24,314 bases of DNA from a virus. The notes under the pieces were generated by a model. That model saw nothing but the letters and a program-made list of their open reading frames with translations. It was not told where the DNA came from and did no database searches. Each line of letters starts with the position of its first letter. The stretch's first letter is position 1. This document shows positions 15,101-23,358 of the stretch, piece by piece. The stretch is taken from the IMG/VR virus record IMGVR_UViG_3300029309_000338, positions 1 through 24,314 of that record, one strand, 5' to 3'. A program made the translations under genes and the position numbers.

Positions 15101-15440
15101 ACAATGTTCTATTAGATAGTCGCCTGTTGATATTACCAAACCTAGAAGTGCGAATGGTTCCCGGTAGAACATTTGTTGTGGTTTTGTGAACGCTTTGAAC
15201 TTCTGTCATTTTCATAACAGGAACTCCACCAGCGAATCGGTCATTGATTCCCAAAACTTTGTCCTCTTTGACAACAGCGCTTTCTATGTCATTACTTAGG
15301 TAATCAGCATACTTCATTACTTCAGCAATATGGTTGCGAGCAGACATGCCGTCATTTGATTCTAGTGCCTTGTAAAACCCGTCTACGTGTGTCCTTAATT
15401 TACGAGCCATAGGGTCTAATTTTTTCAGGTCCATAGTCAT
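15099..15440 (-). CDS. Small helical head-region protein (113 aa)
   Basis: I choose ATG 15440 (MTMDLKKLD) because GAGGTG sits 7 bases upstream; an in-frame extension to 15473 would overlap the portal stop and lacks a site. Residues 1-70 are strongly helical (LDPMARKLRTHVDGFYKALE, then HIAEVMKYADYLSNDIESAV). The C-terminal 45 residues are basic and loop-rich (IRTSRFGNINRRLSNRTL). It is encoded right after the portal and before the scaffold-like gene, so a small head protein is likely. The helical half could suggest a DNA-binding or portal-associated role. I do not recognise a family. Confidence 0.6.
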   Translation of the reverse strand: MTMDLKKLDPMARKLRTHVDGFYKALESNDGMSARNHIAEVMKYADYLSNDIESAVVKEDKVLGINDRFAGGVPVMKMTEVQSVHKTTTNVLPGTIRTSRFGNINRRLSNRTL

Positions 15441-15469
15441 CCCAACACACCTCATAACTTTAATGTTCC

Positions 15470-17236
15470 TCAAGCACCCCTTGGATTTCTCGCATTAACT
15501 ACGCTTTGTGCCGCTTGCTGAACACCACCGGGTTGAGGACCTCTTTGTTGGACGCTAGAAAACGGCGCACCTGCCCCCATACTGGTTCTATTTTGAGGGC
15601 TAGCAGGACCTCTATTTCTCAATCCCATCCCCTCTCCTCCGGGTTGACCCATACCCATTTGCGCTTGCCTTGCTAATTGTGCGGCTCCTTGAGGTGAAAT
15701 ATTTCGACTAGGGAGAGCGCCGGGAGTTCCCATGCCTCCTCCCATCTGCATACCTCCCATAGGCACTCCGCCCGGAGGCATTCTACCTTGCTGTGGACCA
15801 GCAGGAGGTTGTTGGCCCGGCTCAGGCTGCTTGTAAATGAAACGTATATCTCGATTAGCATCCTCTGTTAAGTTAGGTTGGTAGCCCATCATCATCATAC
15901 GCTGTGCTATATTTACCTCCATTTCGTCACGGCGTAGACGAGTAACCTCGTCTTCTTCTTCGTTCGGATATAGAGTGATTTGCCAATCTGTAATGTCCAT
16001 TTGTTCAGATAATCTTGGGAACAAGTGGTCTTTGTATACCTTATGTCCAAACTCAACTGCCCTGTTAGTAACGAGTATCTGCATACCTTCATTATTTAGT
16101 CCACCGGATTTACCAGTGTCCATCATAAATACATTAGATACACCGTAGAAGGCTGCTATACGTTGCCTCATTTCATCTCTCGCAGGTATATACTGCATTT
16201 CCTCTAGGCTATCCATTAGTTTAACCCAGTTAATGCCACCACGACCAGTGCTGGATTCGACACCAATCTTAGGAATGTAGTGCGGGTCACGCTCTAATTT
16301 TTCATCAGTAGCCTTGAAGAAAGATTTCATCGACTCAAGGTTGTCAGTGCTCACACTCAATATACCTCTAGGTATTCTACGCTTTGAGTAAGCGGTATAC
16401 ATGTAGTTGTCCATAGCGGTTAATGTCATGGCCTGTCGCCAAAGTGTAGATACAGGACTGCGCCCATACAATTTAGATGGCTGGTATTTACTAACGTGTA
16501 TTACTTCTCCTTTCAAATAATATTGAGTCTTTCCACTACCGGCTGTGTTTACGTGATGAACATCTTCCATTTCACCACCGCATATTTCGCAATATTTTTC
16601 TTGCTCGGAGTAAGACTTCACTTGATTACGGTGAACAGGGCAAACTCTGAAACGGCCCCCTCTAACCCCACGTTTGTCTGCTATTATCCTCATAAAGATG
16701 GGGTCGCCTCTCACTATCTCTTTTACACGATAAAATGATACTTCGTTTGTTTCGGGGTCTATGTAATACTCTTTGATAAGAATTAAGAAAGCATCATCGG
16801 TTATATTCAAATCATACTCGATTTCACGCAAGACATCCATGAATGTTTGCTCCATGGAGTTACGCTGTTCCAACAACCACCTGCCGTAAACAAGTTGGTC
16901 CGGGTCAGGGTCACGCACATCACCACCGCATTCGATGCAAGTTTCAACATCGTGCTGATATTCTTTATCACAATCTATACATTTCTTATGAAACTTCTTT
17001 TCCCAATAATATCCCCTTCTGAATATTTCTTGTTGAAGGGTAGTGAGCACTGTTCTTAAAATTAAATTTTCATTAGCCACTGCATATAGGGCTGGTATAG
17101 TAATTCCTTGAACTAACACTGGCTCTTGTATACCAGTGGTCCAAAGTGGCATTTGAGGTTCAGGGGTAGCCCGCCTACGGAATGGACTAGCAATAGTCTC
17201 TAACAGTCTACCTACCCTTCCTTTTTTCTCTGCCAT
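15470..17236 (-). CDS. Portal protein with zinc-knuckle insertions
   Basis: This 588-aa protein forms the dodecameric DNA channel at one capsid vertex. The start at ATG 17236 (MAEKKGRV) overlaps the upstream TGA as TGATG, with GGAGGG 6 bases before it. Portal-like landmarks include TIPALYAVANENLILRTVL, VIHVSKYQPSKLYGRSPVST, LWRQAMTLTAMDNYMYTAYS and RQRIAAFYGVSNVFMMDTG. The latter segments resemble the stem and crown helices of phage portals. Two four-ligand clusters interrupt the core: C86-x2-C89 with C100-x2-C103, and C199-x2-H202 with C216-x2-C219, both consistent with zinc knuckles. The last 118 residues (471-588) are Met/Gly/Pro/Gln-rich and low-complexity. Synteny with terminase and protease supports the call. 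Confidence 0.8.
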   Translation of the reverse strand: MAEKKGRVGRLLETIASPFRRRATPEPQMPLWTTGIQEPVLVQGITIPALYAVANENLILRTVLTTLQQEIFRRGYYWEKKFHKKCIDCDKEYQHDVETCIECGGDVRDPDPDQLVYGRWLLEQRNSMEQTFMDVLREIEYDLNITDDAFLILIKEYYIDPETNEVSFYRVKEIVRGDPIFMRIIADKRGVRGGRFRVCPVHRNQVKSYSEQEKYCEICGGEMEDVHHVNTAGSGKTQYYLKGEVIHVSKYQPSKLYGRSPVSTLWRQAMTLTAMDNYMYTAYSKRRIPRGILSVSTDNLESMKSFFKATDEKLERDPHYIPKIGVESSTGRGGINWVKLMDSLEEMQYIPARDEMRQRIAAFYGVSNVFMMDTGKSGGLNNEGMQILVTNRAVEFGHKVYKDHLFPRLSEQMDITDWQITLYPNEEEDEVTRLRRDEMEVNIAQRMMMMGYQPNLTEDANRDIRFIYKQPEPGQQPPAGPQQGRMPPGGVPMGGMQMGGGMGTPGALPSRNISPQGAAQLARQAQMGMGQPGGEGMGLRNRGPASPQNRTSMGAGAPFSSVQQRGPQPGGVQQAAQSVVNARNPRGA

Positions 17237-18543
17237 CACAATCCCTCCGCCCAACTTATCACAGTATCTTTGTCTACTCCCCACTGACGCAAAGAGTCCT
17301 CACCTTTGGTAGTTCCGTCTCTATTAGAAAATTGAACGAAACGCTTTAATTGAGTTTTTCTTATGGGGTCACTTTCTTCTATATATGCCAAAACCGCCTT
17401 TGCCTGCATATTTTTCATCCTCAAATGAGGAGTCAAGTTATTCAACAATTTATGCAAATCGTCCTTAGAATAGAAAGTAACTCTATGCTGACTTTTTTGA
17501 CTGTTTGAAAATACTTTTTGGTCTAATTGCAAAACCCCTGCACCTATATTCTTATGCAGTTCTTCGCAATGCATACGGCCTCTGTCCCCTGTTGCTAAAA
17601 ATCCCGCCCTCGGCTCACCTCTTTCAGTTATAGTAATGTAACCATCAGCATCAAGGAAACCTGCTGCATAAGCCCAATTGTCTTTGATTATAAGTCCATC
17701 ACGACCCATATACACGTATTCGCCTTTTCTGTGTCCTTTTATGATGTTGATTTCTTCACCATACATATTTAGCAAACCTGACAGCCTATTAGAGTTCAGT
17801 CGTTTAACTCCTTTTTCAATCAAATTACTAGCAATAGTTCTTGCAGACATAGCACCTTTTTGTTTAAGTTCTTCTTTTGAAAGATTTAACCACTTCTGCT
17901 GCTCCTTTGATATATTGTCAAATTGATGAAGGGCGTTCCTCCACATAGACCTAGCGTCTTTTTTCATCTGCATAGCGTTAACCCATGCGTTCTTTTCTTC
18001 TTCGCCCCAAACGTCTTCAAATTCATCTAACTTAACCAACGCATCCTCTGCGCTGTTCCAAAGGTTGCACGCTCTAATCAAACTAGATTTCCTAGCGTCA
18101 CCGAATAATCTCAACGACCTCAAATCTTTGTCAGATAACCCCATCTTACGCATAGAATCCTTGTAATCATCTCCCCAAGAAAGCAGTGCTAAGGTGGCAT
18201 CTACTTCGGAACTCTTTAACGCTCTTACATTTGATATGATATTATCTATTTCTTCTTTATCTTCTTTGAATATTCTTCTTGCTTTCCTTAAATCTCTGAT
18301 TATATCATTAGCACTTTTACCTATTTTATCCTCAAACCAACCTTCGCCAGTAGGGGCAAAAGGCATGTATTGAATCTTAGGAGTATTTTCTTTAGTAACA
18401 ATAACACTTTGAGAAGCAATTGACTTAGCGATGTTTTCGTCTACTAAAGGATGGCTCACTAAACTTGATGCTATTATGTTCAATATGTCGTGGCCCATTT
18501 CAATATGAGTTCCCGAATTTCCAACACTCAAACTTGACCACAT
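17236..18543 (-). CDS. Helical protein fused to a LAGLIDADG endonuclease-like domain
   Basis: This 435-aa protein begins at ATG 18543 (MWSSLSVG), placed by GGAGATT just upstream; a TTG four codons earlier is the only longer option. Residues 1-280 are almost wholly helical and highly charged, without a recognisable family (for example IRDLRKARRIFKEDKEEIDN and WVNAMQMKKDARSMWRNALH). Residues about 285-400 are a LAGLIDADG domain with one motif, YAAGFLDADGYITI. The last Asp of that motif (D300) is in the usual metal-binding position, and predicted strands and helices follow (HRVTFYSKDDLHKLLNNL). A single motif predicts a homodimer. It separates terminase from portal and is coupled to the portal by TGATG, so it is built into the operon. 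It could be a homing endonuclease or a domesticated DNA-binding virion or packaging protein. I see no intein splice junctions. Confidence 0.7.
   Translation of the reverse strand: MWSSLSVGNSGTHIEMGHDILNIIASSLVSHPLVDENIAKSIASQSVIVTKENTPKIQYMPFAPTGEGWFEDKIGKSANDIIRDLRKARRIFKEDKEEIDNIISNVRALKSSEVDATLALLSWGDDYKDSMRKMGLSDKDLRSLRLFGDARKSSLIRACNLWNSAEDALVKLDEFEDVWGEEEKNAWVNAMQMKKDARSMWRNALHQFDNISKEQQKWLNLSKEELKQKGAMSARTIASNLIEKGVKRLNSNRLSGLLNMYGEEINIIKGHRKGEYVYMGRDGLIIKDNWAYAAGFLDADGYITITERGEPRAGFLATGDRGRMHCEELHKNIGAGVLQLDQKVFSNSQKSQHRVTFYSKDDLHKLLNNLTPHLRMKNMQAKAVLAYIEESDPIRKTQLKRFVQFSNRDGTTKGEDSLRQWGVDKDTVISWAEGL
17243..17248 (-). promoter_or_regulatory. Ribosome binding site of the portal gene
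   Basis: GGAGGG on the minus strand lies inside the last codons of the LAGLIDADG-fusion gene and sets the portal start at ATG 17236, giving translational coupling through TGATG. Confidence 0.75.
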
Positions 18544-18547
18544 AATA

Positions 18548-18553
18548 ATCTCC
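18548..18553 (-). promoter_or_regulatory. Ribosome binding site of the LAGLIDADG-fusion gene
   Basis: GGAGAT on the minus strand, 4 bases before ATG 18543, decides this start over the upstream TTG that overlaps the site. Confidence 0.65.
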
Positions 18554-18566
18554 AATTTTTGGTGTC

Positions 18567-18572
18567 ATATAA
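18567..18572 (-). promoter_or_regulatory. Weak TATA-like element downstream of terminase
   Basis: TTATAT on the minus strand, -29 to -24 from ATG 18543, in the 29-base gap after terminase. The gap is AT-rich and a ribosome site is also present, so this may be chance composition. Confidence 0.2.
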
Positions 18573-20060
18573 TTATATCGTAAACCACCTTGCACCAGCG
18601 ACGTGCCTCTGTGAAACATCTCCAAACCAATCATCAAAACCGTCGAGATAATCATCTAGTAATACTATGCTGCCTTTGAACTCTTTAGTCGCCCAATTAG
18701 CCAAAGCCAAAGCCATAGCCAAGTCATCATGAGAGCCTACTGATTCTAACCTGCCATTCTTTTGCATACCAAATCTACTAAGTTGAGTTTCAAGTGCTCT
18801 TGTAAATTCTTTGCTCCTTTCATCTCCCCAAGGAGTTTTGATTTGACCTTGCTCAAACGCTAAAAGTAAACTCATAAACATAGACTCCTTCTTTTGTCGA
18901 GTAGTCATAAATGTCTTGATTGGTATATCTTCTTTCATTTCTTTCAATTCTGCTTCAAACATACGTTGAAAATTATTACCTTCAAGTTCAATGAGGTCAG
19001 GTTGAAATCTACTATTGAGCATAATAATTTGCCTTTTCTGAGCCATACTGTTCAGACCTTTTTGATTGACAATGTGTATCAATTGTTTTTCATCTGTGTC
19101 AGGTAACATTCTGATTACCGCCATAGCAGTGTAGTCAGCGTTCGCATCCGAAGCAATAGCAGGGTCCCAACCTACAAAGTGTTGACCGAATATTCCGTTA
19201 GGGTCGCCATTTTCATCAAATTCTTGCTCGGCCTTATCAAGTAAAATCAACTCTTTATCCCTTGCCTTTTCTAGTAAGTGCATAGGAAACATACTTGACA
19301 TATCGTGAATAGGCTCACAAAGATATTCACGAGCGAATTTGATTGCAGGCATAGATTCTTCACGAACTTTCAATGCATCTAGCGGCCATCTGCCGGGCCA
19401 AAGCGGTTCGCCATTAGGTAAAATAGCAGGATAAGTCTCTACCGTGAAGGTATCTTTATCTTCTAATTCAGCATACAGGTCGTTATAACTGAAAGGAGTG
19501 CCTACCATCATCAATCGACCTGTGTGGTGTAGAACAGGAAGCAAAACAGTATAGAACCAATCAGCCGCTCTTGCTAATTCTGAAGTGGTGGTCCCCCAAA
19601 GAATATCGTCACATACTACAACGTCAGGGTGGAAACCACGAGTAGCACCACCAACAGACTTCGCCATTATACGAGAGCCGTTAGTAAATTCAAAGTAAGA
19701 CTTAGCCCAAGGTTTACCCTGTGGTTTCAATCCTTTGAGGATGTCAGCCGTTTCTATATTGTTACGAATAAACCTCATGTGTTCAAGCGTTTGTTCAAGA
19801 GAGTGACTAAAGACCATGATGTGAGTATTAGGATTAAAAGCACCTAACCACAACGCATACGACATAAAGAAAACAGATTTACCGTGGTCACGACTTGCTT
19901 TGACACAATAGTATCTATTTCCATTTAACCCATCAAGCCACTGTTTGTGGTGGTCTGAAAAATCAAAACCTAAAATGTCAGTAAAGAAATACTCAAATGA
20001 CTTCTTGGACATTTCCATATCCATTTCAAGTATGAGTTTGTTAACATCGGACAACCTCAT
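18573..20060 (-). CDS. terL: Terminase large subunit (packaging ATPase-nuclease)
   Basis: This 495-aa protein is the motor that cuts and pumps viral DNA. The start at ATG 20060 overlaps the upstream TGA as TGATG; a GTG one codon earlier is possible. The ATPase domain shows a Walker A (SRDHGKS, about 56-62), a Walker B (DVVVCDD, about 146-152) and the coupling motif MVGTP (185-189). The RuvC-like nuclease domain shows three acidic sites: VGWDPAIASD (D299), LIELEGNN (E358 or E360) and SHDDLAMAL (D445/D446). The length is typical of the family. A small terminase subunit is not evident nearby; the classic slot upstream is taken by large unknown proteins. The next gene is the LAGLIDADG fusion, then the portal. 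Confidence 0.95.
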   Translation of the reverse strand: MRLSDVNKLILEMDMEMSKKSFEYFFTDILGFDFSDHHKQWLDGLNGNRYYCVKASRDHGKSVFFMSYALWLGAFNPNTHIMVFSHSLEQTLEHMRFIRNNIETADILKGLKPQGKPWAKSYFEFTNGSRIMAKSVGGATRGFHPDVVVCDDILWGTTTSELARAADWFYTVLLPVLHHTGRLMMVGTPFSYNDLYAELEDKDTFTVETYPAILPNGEPLWPGRWPLDALKVREESMPAIKFAREYLCEPIHDMSSMFPMHLLEKARDKELILLDKAEQEFDENGDPNGIFGQHFVGWDPAIASDANADYTAMAVIRMLPDTDEKQLIHIVNQKGLNSMAQKRQIIMLNSRFQPDLIELEGNNFQRMFEAELKEMKEDIPIKTFMTTRQKKESMFMSLLLAFEQGQIKTPWGDERSKEFTRALETQLSRFGMQKNGRLESVGSHDDLAMALALANWATKEFKGSIVLLDDYLDGFDDWFGDVSQRHVAGARWFTI

Positions 20061-21442
20061 CACCTGCTGAATACCATCATCTTGAGTAATCTAAATGCTA
20101 ATTCCATCGGCTCACTTTTTCCTACAAAGCCTTCAAGGTTATCTCGGTCCATTTGTTCGGCAGCCGCTAACTGGGCTTGATAAAATTTATCGTCCATTCT
20201 CGCTGCGGCTCGTTTTGAAGCCTCCACGTTTGGATTTTTACCACTGTAACCAGTGCCAATAGGTTCAGCACTACGGGCTTCTTGCGGTGGCCCTAATGCT
20301 TCAAAAAGACTGTGTAAGTTTTGCTCAGGGGTAGTGTCAAGGTTCATTTGTGAATTTTCCGCTTGCTTATCTGCCGTGGTTTCAGCGACAACGCCATCAC
20401 TGGGCTGTGCAACCATATTTGCTGCACCTAATCCCTGTGTCGCTAAAGTAGAATTAGCCATTGCTGAATTGTCAAATGGGTTACCTGTTTCAGGTTTTTG
20501 AGTAGCCAATACGTTTGAAAAAGCCGTTTCTATTTCTTGTTGAATAGGATGGCTTTCTTCCGTAGCAGGTAGTTTTTCATTGCGCCTTGCCATAGTGTTT
20601 TTTATTGCATTTTGTTGTGCTTCCGACATCTCAGAAGGGTCAATCTTGGGATTTGCTTCTTGATTTGTTATTTCGGGTGCAGTTACTTTTGCATTATCTA
20701 CCTGTGCCGGTGGAGGAGATGCTGTTTGATTAACGGCTCCCAATATGGCGAGTGCCTGTGGCAAATCAGGAGCGCCAGTTCGTTGTATCAAACTGTCTAA
20801 CATTTCCAGTTTTCTTTTTTGTTCAGCACCTAATTTTCCACCTCTTGCTTTAGCAGCAGCAAGTAATTCGGCTCTTTTTTGCTGCAACTGAGGTCTGCGT
20901 ATTTGGTTGAATTGTTCTCTACCAACATTACGGTATAGTTCCGCCATATTTCGACTATAATCTTCGGCCTCTTGATTCATCTGTCGAGCAAAGTCAAGTC
21001 TACCCGCTTCTCTATCTGCCACTCGCCTGTTGTATGCACCTATTGGATTAAGTAAATTTGTTAAAAAGCCCTCTCCTCGGTTCCACCTCGCTATCTGCTT
21101 GGCTGCTTTTTCTTCCGCTTCTTTTTGCTTCAATTTTTCTCGTAAGTTAGCACGCTGTTGGCCCGCACGAGTGGTAGCAATTCGTCCAAGACCTCCTCCA
21201 ATAGCCTTTCCTTGAGCGGCTCCTGACACCATACCTTGTGCGAGGCTACCTAAACTGCGATGCTGACCTGTCGCAGCAGCGAGTGCACCAAGGGTTCCCC
21301 CTCCTATTCGACCTAATGCCTCTTGAAGGGTCATCCCTCTTGGAGAAGCGCCGCCACCTCCGCCACCGCCGGTAACTAGTATAGGAGCACCTGATACTGG
21401 ATATTGCACGTCGACAGACTTTTTCACCAATATTTTACCCAT
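20060..21442 (-). CDS. Gly/Ala-rich virion-region protein (460 aa), possible pilot protein
   Basis: ATG 21442 overlaps the upstream TGA as TGATG, with GAGGTGA 6 bases before. After a seven-Gly run near residue 24, residues 36-90 are Gly/Ala-rich with small-residue spacing (GRIGGGTLGALAAATG, AQGMVSGAAQGKAIGGGLGR). That pattern recalls membrane-active segments of phage ejection proteins. A charged coiled coil follows (LREKLKQKEAEEKAAKQIAR), then a Gln/Ala/Asn/Pro-rich disordered middle. The last 18 residues carry SEPMELAFRLLKMM, a motif shared with the two preceding genes. There is no signal peptide. The stop is fused to the terminase start. A virion-internal or pilot role is a guess from composition; the family is not recognised. 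Confidence 0.55.
   Translation of the reverse strand: MGKILVKKSVDVQYPVSGAPILVTGGGGGGGASPRGMTLQEALGRIGGGTLGALAAATGQHRSLGSLAQGMVSGAAQGKAIGGGLGRIATTRAGQQRANLREKLKQKEAEEKAAKQIARWNRGEGFLTNLLNPIGAYNRRVADREAGRLDFARQMNQEAEDYSRNMAELYRNVGREQFNQIRRPQLQQKRAELLAAAKARGGKLGAEQKRKLEMLDSLIQRTGAPDLPQALAILGAVNQTASPPPAQVDNAKVTAPEITNQEANPKIDPSEMSEAQQNAIKNTMARRNEKLPATEESHPIQQEIETAFSNVLATQKPETGNPFDNSAMANSTLATQGLGAANMVAQPSDGVVAETTADKQAENSQMNLDTTPEQNLHSLFEALGPPQEARSAEPIGTGYSGKNPNVEASKRAAARMDDKFYQAQLAAAEQMDRDNLEGFVGKSEPMELAFRLLKMMVFSR
20075..20116 (-). other. SEPMExA motif, C-terminus of the 460-aa protein
   Basis: SEPMELAFRLLKMM. The codons for SEPME differ from those of the 317-aa protein motif at only two third positions, so the similarity is visible in DNA as well. 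Confidence 0.6.
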
Positions 21443-23358
21443 CACCGCTCACCTCTCAAAAACCCATCAAAGTATCCAATCTTTTTCCTAATCGCATCCA
21501 TCCCGACGTTGATGTCGTGTGAGCGTCTGACAAGCGCACCGCTGCCTATGTCAAAAAAAGTTTGCTGCTCAGGCTGTCCCATCATTTGTTGGAATGCTTG
21601 CTCTAAAGGCGTAGCAGCCCTCATTTGAGGAGGTGGTATTACTCTAGGTGCAGGTGATGCTACTGGTGCTGGTGCTGGCGCTGCCGGTCTGACATAATTA
21701 CGAGGGTCTGTGATTAACCTTTGAGGAGGGTCAACTCTCACAGTCGGTGCAGATACGGGTGCAGGTGCAGGTGCAGGTGCAGGTTCAGGTGGAGGAGGCA
21801 TTTCTTCTTCTCTCTTACTATTACCTACCGGCGCTAATTCATGCTCACCGGAAATGATACGACCATGCCAGTGTTCAGGCGCTTCATGGTGCCCAAACTC
21901 ATCGATTGTTGGAGTTTTCAGATGATGCTCGTTAGGGTCAGTGGGTATTTTACCGAGATTGAAGTTTTCATGACCGCTTGCTCCTAGCATTAAATCAATA
22001 ACATTTTCAATCTTTTCTCTAAGTCCTTCTTCTTCTACAAATCTACCTTTAGAAATATCAGCCTCACGCATGCGACGAGCAACTTCTGAAATTGCGTCTT
22101 CTTCAGACATGCCTTGCTCCATCAATTTATGAGCAGCAAGACTCATGTGCGCTACTACTTCTTTTGACCTTTCGTTAGCGGCCCTTGCTAATGGTATATT
22201 AGAGCCAACTTTTGCGTTTTTAGCATGACTCAAATGCATTCCATAATTCTCATGTTCATGGTGAGCATCTATTTCCCTCATCAAATCTCTAAGTAATGTG
22301 GTAACTGCCCCTCCACCAGTGCCGGTAGTTGCTATTTTTTGATGGCCGGGTTGAAACAAGTATTTCATGGCCCTAGTGCCAGCAAATTTATTCAATTCTT
22401 CTTCGTCAAGACCGTGGTCTACTCCCATGGCAGTTAGGTGATTACCTAACATTTCACCAGTAAGACCTGAACCTCTACCTCCACCACTACCTGTCGGAGC
22501 ATGGAAAAATGCATCAGGGAGTAACTTTGCTAATTGATGAGCGTGTATTTCAGGATGAAAGCGACTATCTTCCATCTGTTGTTGCATTTCAGGAGTCAAA
22601 TAATGGTCAGGTAATTGACCAGTTGACTGGTATCTTTTCCAATCACCAGTGCTAATAGATTGCACTACTCCACCACTCAAACTACCGGGTAGTAAACGGT
22701 TGTAACTAACATAGTTCAAACCTGTTGTATCTTTACCGTCAGCCTGTAAAACCTGACCTAATTCCTTGTTCATGTGAATCATACCACTGTCAATCCACCT
22801 ACCTGTGGCCCCGCCTGATACGTTACCACGATTGTAAGCGTAAGTTACAAACGGTCTTGGTCCTCCTTCGTAAGCGGGCTTATCACCTCTCACCCTTCTC
22901 ATGTGAGTTTCTTCGCTATTATCATAGTAAGGACCCACCACAACTTTTCTCCATTGTGGACTGTCTACGTTAGGTAATGTATGATTACCATCTTCACCAT
23001 GTGCTTGATTATACTTGTCAATCGCTTGCTGAACTTTACCTTGTGCTTCTTCAGGAGTGTAACCAAAGCGCTGTTGTAAATCACGAAGTATGAAATCTAT
23101 TGGGTGCAATCCTCCGTCTAGCAATTCACCTGTCTTAGGGTCATGATTCCAAGGTGGGTGGTCCGGCTCATTAGGGTCGTCATTTATACCTGCATCAGAG
23201 GGTGCCCATCCGTGAGGTTCATGCATGCCTCTGCCAAAAAAAGTCAAACCAGCACTTTTCAATAAGATAGGATTTAACGCTTTGAGAAAATGGTTAGTGC
23301 CAAAGAAAGGTGTTTGTTTTGCTAAATAAGAACTAGCAGGTAGATGGACCTTCCACAT
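21442..23358 (-). CDS. Unknown large virion-region protein (638 aa) with Pro-Ala hinge
   Basis: ATG 23358 overlaps the preceding TGA as TGATG, with GGGAGGG upstream. Residues 1-500 are His-, Gly- and Asp-rich with mixed alpha-beta patterning (RPFVTYAYNRGNVSGGATGR, IDAHHEHENYGMHLSHAKNA). A helical segment (NERSKEVVAHMSLAAHKLME, then MSEEDAISEVARRMREADI) resembles a UBA-like or other small helical bundle, which I cannot confirm. From about 520 to 580 lies a Pro/Ala-rich hinge (PEPAPAPAPAPVSAPTV). A C-terminal helical part follows, starting with the motif TPLEQAFQQMMG (583-594), which is similar to motifs in the genes on either side. No enzymatic signature is visible. It is probably virion-associated by location. 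Confidence 0.55.
   Translation of the reverse strand: MWKVHLPASSYLAKQTPFFGTNHFLKALNPILLKSAGLTFFGRGMHEPHGWAPSDAGINDDPNEPDHPPWNHDPKTGELLDGGLHPIDFILRDLQQRFGYTPEEAQGKVQQAIDKYNQAHGEDGNHTLPNVDSPQWRKVVVGPYYDNSEETHMRRVRGDKPAYEGGPRPFVTYAYNRGNVSGGATGRWIDSGMIHMNKELGQVLQADGKDTTGLNYVSYNRLLPGSLSGGVVQSISTGDWKRYQSTGQLPDHYLTPEMQQQMEDSRFHPEIHAHQLAKLLPDAFFHAPTGSGGGRGSGLTGEMLGNHLTAMGVDHGLDEEELNKFAGTRAMKYLFQPGHQKIATTGTGGGAVTTLLRDLMREIDAHHEHENYGMHLSHAKNAKVGSNIPLARAANERSKEVVAHMSLAAHKLMEQGMSEEDAISEVARRMREADISKGRFVEEEGLREKIENVIDLMLGASGHENFNLGKIPTDPNEHHLKTPTIDEFGHHEAPEHWHGRIISGEHELAPVGNSKREEEMPPPPEPAPAPAPAPVSAPTVRVDPPQRLITDPRNYVRPAAPAPAPVASPAPRVIPPPQMRAATPLEQAFQQMMGQPEQQTFFDIGSGALVRRSHDINVGMDAIRKKIGYFDGFLRGER
21577..21612 (-). 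other. Related P-L-E-x-A-F motif in the 638-aa protein
   Basis: TPLEQAFQQMMG fits the same P-[ML]-E-x-A-[FW]-x-x-[LM]-[LMK] pattern, though less closely than the other two copies. Confidence 0.4.
21758..21793 (+). repeat. GGTGCA hexamer repeat encoding a Pro-Ala hinge
   Basis: Four perfect tandem copies of GGTGCA are followed by two degenerate ones (GGTTCA, GGTGGA). Read on the minus strand they encode the PAPAPAP hinge of the 638-aa protein. It is a coding microsatellite, not an independent element. Confidence 0.8.

Noticed and set aside
15099-15440. 113-aa helical protein as small terminase subunit
   Set aside because: It lies after the portal, not before TerL, and shows no clear helix-turn-helix; there is not enough evidence to name it.
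17236-18543. Intein interpretation of the LAGLIDADG domain
   Set aside because: There is no N-terminal Cys splice block, no C-terminal HN-Cys/Ser junction and no split host protein; TerL and portal are both intact.
21758-21793. Tandem hexamers as CRISPR or origin iterons
   Set aside because: The unit is only 6 bases, has no spacers and encodes a Pro-Ala hinge in frame.
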